Source: an uncultured Bacilli bacterium (GTDB lineage: Bacteria > Bacillota_I > Bacilli_A > RF39 > UBA660). From it: a stretch of 8,067 bases of DNA. Position 1 is the stretch's first letter. Each line of letters opens with the position of its first letter. The DNA lies in the NCBI GenBank assembly GCA_934167935.1, contig CAKPMH010000040.1, positions 1 to 8,067 on the forward strand, written 5' to 3'. A program made the translations under genes and the position numbers. A model generated the notes under the pieces. That model did not search any database and was not told the origin of the DNA. It saw only the letters and a list, made by a program, of their open reading frames with translations. This document shows positions 1 through 5,995 of the stretch, in pieces.

Positions 1-84
1 CCTATGAGACCACTAGGATGGTTGAGTCCCAGGGAATTCATAGAAAAATATAAAAGTCAAGAGGAATCGTTATTTGCAATATAG
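1..84 (+). CDS. IS3-type transposase, C-terminal end only (cut by window edge)
   Basis: The frame is open from base 1 to a TAG stop at 82-84 and encodes 27 residues. They begin PMRPLGWLSPREF, which matches the usual extreme C-terminus of IS3-family (IS150-like) integrase-core transposases, where an RP...LG-L-SP-E/F motif follows the catalytic glutamate. The catalytic part would lie left of the window, so I cannot tell whether the gene is intact. The element's right end should lie within the next few dozen bases. The stretch near 114-138, ending in AACCTACA, is a possible right terminal repeat, but without the left end this is a guess. This fragment marks the left side of the window as mobile-element territory. 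Confidence 0.6.
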   Translation, partial: PMRPLGWLSPREFIEKYKSQEESLFAI

Positions 85-167
85 GTGCTCAAAGTATTTA
101 TTTTAAATAATTTGTGACAAATGATTGACTAACCTACACCTTGTAAATTATTTTTGTAAGAAAGCTC

Positions 168-197
168 TTGATATTAGGTATAAATCGGTGGTATAAT
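168..197 (+). promoter_or_regulatory. Sigma-A type promoter for a possible small RNA
   Basis: TTGATA (168-173), an 18-base spacer and a perfect TATAAT (192-197) form a strong vegetative promoter on the plus strand. Initiation is expected near 203-206. The only thing between this start and the terminator at 252-291 is a short structured segment with no convincing reading frame. The promoter therefore appears to serve a non-coding RNA, or a leader that terminates before the DUF6076-like gene at 464. Confidence 0.6.
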
Positions 198-203
198 AAA
201 TTT

Positions 204-291
204 ATTACTAAAGCAAGAGTTTTCTTGCAATGAATGGCTTAATTTAGTAATTAGAGTTTAAATAGTACCAATATTTAAGCTCTATTTTTTT
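204..291 (+). ncRNA. Candidate structured small RNA of about 85-90 nt, unknown family
   Basis: The segment runs from the predicted start of the promoter at 168-197 to the T-tract of a terminator. Two nested helices are visible before the terminator. The outer one pairs ATTACTAAA (204-212) with TTTAGTAAT (243-251), 9 perfect pairs. Inside it, GCAAGA (213-218) pairs with TCTTGC (223-228) over a GTTT tetraloop, leaving 229-242 unpaired. The terminator helix (252-284) follows without a gap, so almost every base lies in a helix or a short loop. I do not recognise it as a known riboswitch, T-box, 6S or CRISPR-related RNA. It could be a regulator for the downstream operon, a remnant control RNA of the lost mobile element, or an attenuated leader. 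Confidence 0.4.
252..291 (+). terminator. Rho-independent terminator
   Basis: Bases 252-264 pair with 272-284 over a 7-base loop (GTACCAA). This gives a 13-bp stem with one G-U pair, followed at once by seven T residues (285-291). There is no T-tract on the opposite strand, so it works only for plus-strand transcription. It ends the short transcript from the promoter at 168-197. Its T-tract touches the stop codon of the minus-strand excisionase remnant. Confidence 0.75.
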
Positions 292-415
292 AAATAACAT
301 GTCTAGTATTCATATAGTTGTTAAATGCATTAACAGAAACTGGGAACGCTTTTCCAATTTTAACAGATGGAAAATCTTCACGATGAAATAAATCTAAGCA
401 TGTTCTATTTCCAAT
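290..415 (-). pseudogene. Excisionase-type (Xis/MerR-like HTH) protein, C-terminal remnant
   Basis: On the minus strand the frame reads IGNRTCLDLFHREDFPSVK, then IGKAFPVSVNAFNNYMN, and stops at 290-292. This matches the conserved core of excisionase-family winged helix-turn-helix proteins: IG-[RN]-[TS] recognition helix, the H-R-DFP-VKIG turn, then a V-----F--Y/W- helix. These proteins direct excision of Tn916-like and similar integrative elements by bending DNA beside the integrase. Only about 41 residues survive. A TAG lies directly upstream in frame at 416-418, and the first helix is not recognisable beyond it. There is no start codon, ribosome site or partner integrase in the window. I read it as debris of an older integrated element whose remaining part was replaced by the IS3-type sequence on the left. 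Confidence 0.65.
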
Positions 416-463
416 CTAAATATTTTTAAATTTCTCACTAAATATTTTATGAGGAAAAAAATT

Positions 464-1576
464 ATGAATAATACTTTACCAGAAGGAATTTTTTTTGATG
501 GATTTTATCTATGGTTTGATGAAGATAACAAAGTAGAGTTTTACTCAACATCTATGTATTTATATAGAGCAATTAGATATTCAAATGATGATTTATCAAT
601 GAAAATTGAATATGAGTTAAGAGAAAAGAAACATAAACAATATAACAATGGAATTGATGATAAATTTATTAAACATCCTGCTTCATTAATTACGCCATAT
701 AGAGAGCAATTAGGGTTATTACTAATAAACTTTATTAATGCAGACTTATCTTCTGCTGAATTGGCATACAAGACATTCTTCTATGCTTATGGATTTGACT
801 TAATACAATATAATGACAAAACTTCTTTTTCAAATAAATATAATGCATTAGACGAATTTAGGAATGATTACAAAAAATATTTTGAGAATAAGAAAAAAAT
901 ATTAATAGATTTTCAAACAAAATTAAGAAATATAATAGATATAATATATAATTTACATGAAAATGATACTATATCGGCTGGAAATTTTAAAGAACGTTTT
1001 AATTTGTTATTATCAATAAATTATGATAAAGCATTTGAAAACAAAGATCAATTTGAAAAAATAGATGGAATTATTTATAGAAAAAAGACAATCTCTATTG
1101 ATAATATTGATAAAAATTATATATTTAAACTATATAATGAAAAAAATGATTATTTATATCAAGTTTTTACTTCAAAAAATATTGAAGCTATCTGTATCAT
1201 AGAACTTGATGAGATTACAAAAAATGAAAATACAGAAATTAAAATCTGTCAGCATTGTGGTAGATATTTTATTCCTAATACAAGAAAAAGTGAAATTTAT
1301 TGTACTTTACCAAATGATGATGGAAAAACATGCAGTGAAAAAGGAGTAAAAGAAACATATAATAACAAGATTTTTGAAGATGATGTATTGCTTGAATATA
1401 AAAGAGCATATCAAAGAAAAATGACTAAAATTTATAGAGCATCAGATGATGAGAAAGAAAAATTAAAAGAAGATTTTTATAATTGGAAGAAACAAGCTAG
1501 AGAAATTATAAAAAAATACAAAAACAATGAAATAAAATCAAATGTTGCTTTAAAATGGCTTACTGAAAATAAATAA
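464..1576 (+). CDS. DUF6076-like protein with four-cysteine zinc-binding C-terminal region
   Basis: The protein has 370 residues from the chosen ATG. GAGG at 451-454 lies 9 bases before ATG 464, whereas the in-frame ATG at 449 has no ribosome site and would overlap that signal. The N-terminal two-thirds are helical, charged and free of membrane segments. Near residues 262-290 there is a CxxCGRYFIP motif, then YC and TC (Cys262, 265, 280 and 290). These probably bind one zinc, and a basic helical tail containing EYKRAYQRKMTKIYR follows. This arrangement fits DUF6076, a Firmicutes family of unknown function; the assignment is from memory of the motif. A zinc ribbon with a basic tail suggests nucleic-acid binding, but that is inference. 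It is the first gene of a tight group: the broken kinase gene starts 14 bases after its stop. It occupies the place where a HipB-like regulator might be expected, although it shows no HipB-type helix-turn-helix. Confidence 0.7.
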   Translation: MNNTLPEGIFFDGFYLWFDEDNKVEFYSTSMYLYRAIRYSNDDLSMKIEYELREKKHKQYNNGIDDKFIKHPASLITPYREQLGLLLINFINADLSSAELAYKTFFYAYGFDLIQYNDKTSFSNKYNALDEFRNDYKKYFENKKKILIDFQTKLRNIIDIIYNLHENDTISAGNFKERFNLLLSINYDKAFENKDQFEKIDGIIYRKKTISIDNIDKNYIFKLYNEKNDYLYQVFTSKNIEAICIIELDEITKNENTEIKICQHCGRYFIPNTRKSEIYCTLPNDDGKTCSEKGVKETYNNKIFEDDVLLEYKRAYQRKMTKIYRASDDEKEKLKEDFYNWKKQAREIIKKYKNNEIKSNVALKWLTENK

Positions 1577-1590
1577 CGAAGGGGTTAAAT

Positions 1591-2484
1591 ATGCTTGAAA
1601 TTAAAAATTTTGATAATTAGGTTATTGATACTAATGGTGAATTTGGTAGTGGTGCAAGTGAAAAAATTTGGCTAATTAATTCAACAACAAAAGAAAAAGG
1701 ACTATTTAAATTTCCAAAAATAAAAGATGAAGAAAGACACATTATAACGGGCGAATATTGGGCTGAAAAATTAGCAGAAGAAATTGGAAATTTACTTGGT
1801 ATAAAATGCTCTAGAATTGATATTGGTACTTATAATGGTAGAATTGGTTCAATGAGTTATGACTTTATAAAAGAAAATGAAAAGTTTGAGGAAGGAATAA
1901 CCTTTATTCAAGCCCAATATCCATATTATGATAGAGATAGATTGATAGATGATTACTCAGAAATGCCATATTCAATTCAAATAATAAAAAATTCTACTAC
2001 CGGAATAATTAACTTTAAAGAATTTCTTAAAATAGTGTTTTTTGATGCTTTAATTGGAAATAGTGATAGACATCACAGTAATTGGGGAATTATTACAAAT
2101 TCAAATGGCAACAAATTTTTGAGTCCTTTATATGATAATGGTTCATCTTTATGTAGTTATGAAAATGAAAACAATGTTGAAATATTTTTTAAAGATAAAT
2201 TGAAATTTGCAGCATTAATAAATACAAAGTCAAAATCAGCAATAGGTTGGAATGAAAAAAGACCAATAAGACATTTTGAGCTAATACAAAATATTAGAGA
2301 TGCATACTATGATGATACAATTGAATTTATTAAAATAATAAAAGTGAAAATAAATGAAAAAAACATTAATGATATTTTAAATAATTTTAATAATAATTTG
2401 ATTAACGAAAATATGAAGAAATTATTATTAATGTTTATATTAGAAAGAAAAAATAGAATTTTAAAAATATATGGAGAGATGTAA
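1591..2484 (+). pseudogene. HipA/HipT-like (CtkA-type) Ser/Thr kinase, interrupted by TAG at codon 10
   Basis: GAAGGGG (1578-1584) lies 6 bases before ATG 1591. The frame then hits TAG at 1618-1620 and stays open for 287 more codons to TAA at 2482-2484. Ignoring the TAG, the product is a 297-residue HipA-type kinase. GEFGSGASEKIW forms the ATP-binding loop (about residues 16-27). GLFKFPK carries the likely ATP-anchoring lysine, K40. GNSDRHHSNWG holds the catalytic Asp159 and metal-binding Asn164. PLYDNGSS, with Asp182, is the DFG-equivalent. The family phosphorylates translation components: HipA modifies GltX, and E. coli HipT modifies TrpS. It lacks the HipA N-terminal domain, which is encoded by the next gene. 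The next in-frame ATG (1852) has no ribosome site and would remove the ATP lobe, so restart cannot give an active kinase. Without readthrough or a sequencing error the gene is dead. Confidence 0.75.
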
Positions 2485-2485
2485 A

Positions 2486-2845
2486 ATGGAAGGAAATAAA
2501 GATTTAGTTTATTTAGTTTGGACAGATTATAAAACAGGTAAAAAGTTTAAAATTGGTGAGTTATATAAAGAAGATGGAACATATTATTTCAAATATTTAA
2601 AAGAGAATGTAAAAGAAGCAATGAAATATGACTTTTCATTACTAACTGCATTTCCTCAAATTAACGCTACTTATGATAATCCCAAGTTATTTGCTTGTTT
2701 TGGTGCTAGATTACCAGAAAAAACAAGACCTGATTTACAAAAAATATTAGATAAATATGGAATGAAAGAATATAATGAATGGGAACTTCTAAAAAGAAGT
2801 GGAGCAAAATTGCCAACGGATCGTTATGAATTTGTGCGTAACTAA
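2486..2845 (+). CDS. HipS-like protein (stand-alone HipA N-terminal domain)
   Basis: This is a 119-residue protein. GGAGAG at 2473-2478 lies 7 bases before ATG 2486, one base after the kinase stop codon, so the two are translationally linked. The in-frame ATG at 2471 overlaps that ribosome site and is rejected. The pattern follows the HipA N-terminal subdomain: LVW, then KIGEL near 22-26, YYFKY near 33-37, a SLLTAFPQ strand near 51-58, LFACFGARLPEK near 68-79, and a final LLKRSGAKLP. In one-piece HipA this domain is fused ahead of the kinase. In HipBST it is the separate HipS, which works as the antitoxin. By analogy this protein would bind and restrain the preceding kinase, but its place after rather than before the kinase gene is unlike the described operon. 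It has no DNA-binding motif. It could instead be a structural partner with no antitoxin role. Confidence 0.6.
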   Translation: MEGNKDLVYLVWTDYKTGKKFKIGELYKEDGTYYFKYLKENVKEAMKYDFSLLTAFPQINATYDNPKLFACFGARLPEKTRPDLQKILDKYGMKEYNEWELLKRSGAKLPTDRYEFVRN

Positions 2846-2903
2846 TAATTGAGGCAGTAAATGAGAATAAAGAATAGTATTATGAAAATATAAGGAAATA
2901 TAT

Positions 2904-4517
2904 ATGAGAGAATTATTAAAAATAATTTCAAAAAAGTTAATTGTTTTTACATTTGTACTTGATACAATTTGTGGAATTGCAGATTATTCACAGTCATTTG
3001 TTTTATCATACTTTGGAACTATGCCATTTACACTGAAAAAAGTAATATACATAATAATTGCAATAGCAATTTCAAATTTACTAATATTTATTTGTGGAAA
3101 ACTTAGTATGTATTTTAATGAAGTTTATTTTGTTCAGGGCTCAAATGAAATAAAAAAATATTATTTTAATAAATTACAAAATATGCCTGCAGAAAAACTT
3201 TCAACAACACACACAGGATTTATTCAAAAGCTAATTTCAAATACTTGTGAGTATTTCTATGATGTAATTTATGGCATTGAAAATAGTATTATTCCGGTTA
3301 CTATAGGGTTAATTTCAATGTTTTATATGATGTGTAAACAGTCAATAATTTCTGGAATTATTTCAATAGTTATATCAGTTTTAGCTGTATATTTAAAATT
3401 TATATTCTTAAAAAAGAAAAGACCTTATCAAGAAAAAGTAAATAAAGCTGATTCGAAATACAATGCAACATTTATTGATTTTATACAAAATATCATGACA
3501 GTTAAAAAGCTAAATATTTCATCATTTGGAAATAAAAAAATAAATGAGAATGCTATCGAGTACGAAGAAGCAACAAAGAAAAATGAAAAAATGAGAGTAA
3601 TTGCAAACGGCTCATTTACAGGACTTATGGATGCTTTATATATTGTTGTTTTATTAAATGTATTAATTGCAGTAAAAAATGGACAAGATGGGTTACCATA
3701 TTTATTATTTTATATAACAGTTATAGGTAAGTTATATTCAAATTTAAATTATATTGTTAAATTAATGGACTTTTATGAAAGATTTAATATATCCAAAAAA
3801 CAATTAGATGAATACTTTGTTGACAACAAAGAGATTTCATTAATAAAGAACTTTGATAATGTAAAATTAACAAATGTCATTTTCTCATATACAAAGGAAT
3901 CCACAAAAATTGTGATACCAGAATTTATACTTAATAAAGGTGACAAAATTAGTATAATGGGCGAATCAGGGCAAGGCAAAACAACAACTATGAATATTTT
4001 ATCAGGATTATATCCTCTTGAAAATGGAGAAATGTTTGTAAATAATAAGAAAAGAAAAAATTCAAGACTTGATTTAGTATTTGTTTCACAGGAAGTTGAT
4101 TTATTTGATATGAGTATAAGAGAAAATTTATGTTTAGACAAAAAAATACCAGACGAAAAATTATTTGAATTACTTGAAGAAGCAGGACTTAAAACATGGA
4201 TTAGTGAATTACCAGATGGATTGGATACAATTGTTGGTGAACGAGGAATAAAGCTGTCAACAGGACAAAAACAGAGATTAAATTTAATTAGAGGAATTTT
4301 AATAGACAAAGATTTGTACTTCTTTGATGAACCAACATCAAACCTTGATAGTGTATCAGAAGATAGAATTATTAAAATGATAGACAAATACATGAAAAAC
4401 AAAACTTATGTTATAGTAACACATAGACCAAGATTAAGTGAATTATGCAATAGACATTATATATTTGAAGATCACATAATGAAAGAAGTAATAAAAACTA
4501 GTGTCAATAGTTTTTGA
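2904..4517 (+). CDS. ABC exporter, fused membrane and ATPase domains
   Basis: The protein has 537 residues. AAGGA (2892-2896) lies 7 bases before the ATG. The N-terminal half has about six membrane segments (near residues 12-35, 46-69, 127-147, 150-170, 240-258 and 262-285), typical of a type-IV half-exporter that dimerises. The ATPase domain (about 318-525) has Walker A GESGQGKTT (353-361), a Q-loop FVSQE, signature LSTGQKQRL (from 451), Walker B DLYFFDE with Asp475 and catalytic Glu476, a D-loop SNLD, and H-loop His507. All motifs are intact, so it should be functional. There is no C39 peptidase domain and no nearby peptide or modification gene, so the substrate (peptide, lipid or drug) is unknown. 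It starts 58 bases after the HipS-like gene and may share its transcript. Its last codons (NSF-stop) lie inside the left end of the insertion sequence, so the natural C-terminus may have been replaced. Confidence 0.85.
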   Translation: MRELLKIISKKLIVFTFVLDTICGIADYSQSFVLSYFGTMPFTLKKVIYIIIAIAISNLLIFICGKLSMYFNEVYFVQGSNEIKKYYFNKLQNMPAEKLSTTHTGFIQKLISNTCEYFYDVIYGIENSIIPVTIGLISMFYMMCKQSIISGIISIVISVLAVYLKFIFLKKKRPYQEKVNKADSKYNATFIDFIQNIMTVKKLNISSFGNKKINENAIEYEEATKKNEKMRVIANGSFTGLMDALYIVVLLNVLIAVKNGQDGLPYLLFYITVIGKLYSNLNYIVKLMDFYERFNISKKQLDEYFVDNKEISLIKNFDNVKLTNVIFSYTKESTKIVIPEFILNKGDKISIMGESGQGKTTTMNILSGLYPLENGEMFVNNKKRKNSRLDLVFVSQEVDLFDMSIRENLCLDKKIPDEKLFELLEEAGLKTWISELPDGLDTIVGERGIKLSTGQKQRLNLIRGILIDKDLYFFDEPTSNLDSVSEDRIIKMIDKYMKNKTYVIVTHRPRLSELCNRHYIFEDHIMKEVIKTSVNSF

Positions 4518-4564
4518 TTAGTTCACCCTAAAAATAATATTTTAACTTGTGACTTGTTCACCCT
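4505..4564 (+). repeat. IS left end: two terminal sites in tandem
   Basis: The inner site at 4544-4564 is AACTTGTGA-N3-GTTCACCCT. The outer site at 4509-4529 keeps GTTCACCCT exactly but has a degraded first half (AGTTTTTGA), 6 of 9 matching. The spacer is 14 A/T-rich bases. A further inverted copy of the first half, GTCACAAGTT (4572-4581), forms a perfect 10-bp palindrome with 4544-4553. These are probable transposase-binding sites. Confidence 0.6.
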
Positions 4565-4593
4565 TGAAAAAGTCACAAGTTATGTTGTATAAT
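4564..4593 (+). promoter_or_regulatory. Promoter inside the IS left end, antisense to the transposase gene
   Basis: TTGAAA (4564-4569), an 18-base spacer and a perfect TATAAT (4588-4593) point rightwards into the 3' end of the minus-strand transposase gene. The spacer contains the GTCACAAGTT half-site. A transcript starting near 4600 would be complementary to the transposase mRNA. There is no plus-strand gene to its right within the element. Confidence 0.45.
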
Positions 4594-4609
4594 AAAAATA
4601 TAAAAGTTC

Positions 4610-5860
4610 TCAAGCCGATAATCTTTCGTTTTTTAAACAATTGTAATAAACAAATTGTTGTATAATTGTTTCCACAGATTCGTTTGATTTGAGGCTTTTT
4701 TTATCTGTTTGAGTAAGAGGTATAACTTTATACCATTTATTATTAAAACGTACTCTTAAGCCTATTCTCTTGCTTATACATAGCTCTACTTTCTTTTTAT
4801 GCAATATTTCTTTTGTATCTATTACGAATGTTATTCCTTTATGACTAATACAATTGCTAACATCAACGCTTCTAGTATATTTTACAGATAATAAATAATC
4901 TAGATTAATATATGGGGGCAATTCCATAAATGATGATTTTTCTTCTTTTGGAGCTGTTCCAAATTTCTTATTGTATTTTGAAATGTAACTCTTTAAAAAT
5001 TCATTTGCGCTTTCAATGTCTGAAATATTATGACGCCTAAATTCTGTTCTAAGTCTGTCATGTAATGTATTCCAAAGTCTCTCAATTCTTCCTTTGGCTT
5101 GCGATGATCCGGCATGAATCAAGTCTACACCTAATTCCTTCATCATTCTTCCATATTGAGTGGTTGGCTTCGTAATTCCTGCAAGTTGCTCTTCAATACT
5201 AAGATGATTATCCCTTGGAAAGAATATACTTGAACCGTCTGCATAAAGAGCAAGTGGAACCCCGAAGTTTTTTATTGTTTGTCTTGTGACTTCTAGATAG
5301 CCATGCATACATTCATTTTCACACATATAGAGTCCCGTAATTTGATGAGTTGCATCATCGATAAAACCATGTAAGCAATACTCTTTATTATCATTATAAA
5401 AGAATCTATGAGGTGTACCGTCAACTTGTAATAACTCACCAGATGAAGCACGTTCTTGACGTCTGTTGTGAGCCTTGGCTTTTCGATGTTTTCTAGGACT
5501 TTTGGCACCTTTTGATCTTAAGAATTCATATAAAGCAGTATAACTAATTTTAATATTATAGTCTTCTTCCAAAATTTCTTGAAAATGAATAAAATTACAT
5601 TCTTCTAGCTCTGGCGTATCCCAAATCTCCCAGATTTTACTTTTAATCCTTGAGCTTATGGTATGTTTGGGTTGTTTTCCACAATTTCCATGCATCATGG
5701 ATGAAGCACCAAATTTTTTATACCTCGCTTTCAATTTCTTTACGTAGCGCTCTGAAAACCCCAATCTAATTGATGCAACTTTGACTGTCATTGTTCCATT
5801 AACACAAGATTCTATTACTGCTTTTTTTAATTCTTCTTTATTATTCATAAAAGTTCTCAT
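4610..5860 (-). CDS. ISNCY-family DDE transposase
   Basis: This 416-residue, full-length transposase catalyses movement of the element at 4505-5930. A helix-turn-helix lies near residues 24-45 (MTVKVASIRLGFSERYVKKL). A second DNA-binding region and a basic linker (SPRKHRKAKAHNRRQER, 121-137) lead into the integrase-type core. Asp147 (LLQVDGTPHRFF), Asp208 (ALYADGSS) and Glu260 (KGRIERLWN) are the likely DDE triad. A C-terminal beta-rich domain follows. No frameshift or stop is present, so it looks active. The start is ambiguous: GGAGGT directly abuts ATG 5860 with no spacing and is 12 bases before the in-frame ATG at 5848, which begins MNNKEELKK. An extended -10 places the expected transcript start at about 5860. 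Confidence 0.85.
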   Translation of the reverse strand: MRTFMNNKEELKKAVIESCVNGTMTVKVASIRLGFSERYVKKLKARYKKFGASSMMHGNCGKQPKHTISSRIKSKIWEIWDTPELEECNFIHFQEILEEDYNIKISYTALYEFLRSKGAKSPRKHRKAKAHNRRQERASSGELLQVDGTPHRFFYNDNKEYCLHGFIDDATHQITGLYMCENECMHGYLEVTRQTIKNFGVPLALYADGSSIFFPRDNHLSIEEQLAGITKPTTQYGRMMKELGVDLIHAGSSQAKGRIERLWNTLHDRLRTEFRRHNISDIESANEFLKSYISKYNKKFGTAPKEEKSSFMELPPYINLDYLLSVKYTRSVDVSNCISHKGITFVIDTKEILHKKKVELCISKRIGLRVRFNNKWYKVIPLTQTDKKSLKSNESVETIIQQFVYYNCLKNERLSA

Positions 5861-5866
5861 ACCTCC

Positions 5867-5875
5867 ATTATATCA
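5867..5875 (-). promoter_or_regulatory. Extended -10 element for the transposase gene
   Basis: TGATATAAT on the minus strand is a perfect extended -10 (TGnTATAAT). No good -35 lies 16-18 bases upstream, where the terminal site occupies the DNA. Normal spacing puts the transcript start at or next to the A of ATG 5860, which would leave the GGAGGT (5866-5861) outside the message. Confidence 0.4.
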
Positions 5876-5876
5876 T

Positions 5877-5930
5877 AGGGTGAACTTTTCATAAGTTAAT
5901 TTTACAGGGTGATCTTATCACAAGTTATTC
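5877..5930 (-). repeat. IS right end: two terminal sites in tandem
   Basis: Read inward on the minus strand, the outer site (5926-5906) is AACTTGTGA-N3-GATCACCCT. The inner site (5897-5877) is AACTTATGA-N3-GTTCACCCT. They are separated by 8 bases, against 14 at the left end. They mirror the left-end pair in inverted orientation, as expected for transposase recognition at both ends. The inner site abuts the extended -10 element of the transposase gene, so binding there could also repress transcription. Confidence 0.65.
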
Positions 5931-5950
5931 ATATTTTTTAAGAATTTCTA

Positions 5951-5979
5951 TTGATTATATGATTTTTTTGTGTTAAGAT
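5951..5979 (+). promoter_or_regulatory. Promoter of tRNA-Trp
   Basis: TTGATT (5951-5956), a 17-base spacer and TAAGAT (5974-5979) predict a start near 5986, ten bases before the mature tRNA. The IS right end stops about 20 bases upstream of the -35, so the promoter is intact. Confidence 0.55.
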
Positions 5980-5995
5980 AAACATGTTATCAGTT

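Larger units (their letters stand above)
4505..5930. mobile_element. ISNCY-type insertion sequence, about 1.43 kb
   Basis: A single minus-strand transposase gene is bracketed by inverted ends. Bases 4505-4529 and the complement of 5906-5930 match at 19 of 25 positions, including TCACCCT. Each end carries a second inner copy of the same site, which is the strongest sign of a real element boundary. Exact outer limits are uncertain by a few bases, and I see no convincing target-site duplication. The element sits between the ABC exporter gene and the tRNA-Trp promoter. Its left end overlaps the ABC stop codon, and its right end stops about 20 bases short of the tRNA promoter. Confidence 0.7.

Noticed and set aside
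449..451. ATG 449 as start of the DUF6076-like gene
   Set aside because: It has no ribosome site and overlaps the GAGG that serves ATG 464.
541..771. Minus-strand open frame of 76 codons
   Set aside because: It lies wholly opposite the DUF6076-like gene, has no recognisable motif and no ribosome site.
2471..2473. ATG 2471 as start of the HipS-like gene
   Set aside because: It lies inside the end of the kinase gene and contains the GGAGAG that serves ATG 2486 at 7-base spacing.
3773..4402. Minus-strand open frame of 209 codons
   Set aside because: It is a shadow of the ABC ATPase domain, whose motifs are all on the plus strand. The product is serine-rich low-complexity sequence.
5293..5508. 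Second minus-strand frame of 71 codons inside the transposase gene
   Set aside because: It overlaps the catalytic core of the transposase in another frame and has no family resemblance.
4600..5859. 13-base direct repeat ATAAAAGTTCTCA at 4600-4612 and 5847-5859, at the two ends of the transposase frame
   Set aside because: It lies inside the IS ends rather than flanking them, and one or a few such matches are expected by chance in 8 kb this A/T-rich.
4490..5945. Target-site duplication flanking the IS
   Set aside because: No matching short direct repeats lie just outside 4505 and 5930. The exact ends are uncertain, so absence is not proven.
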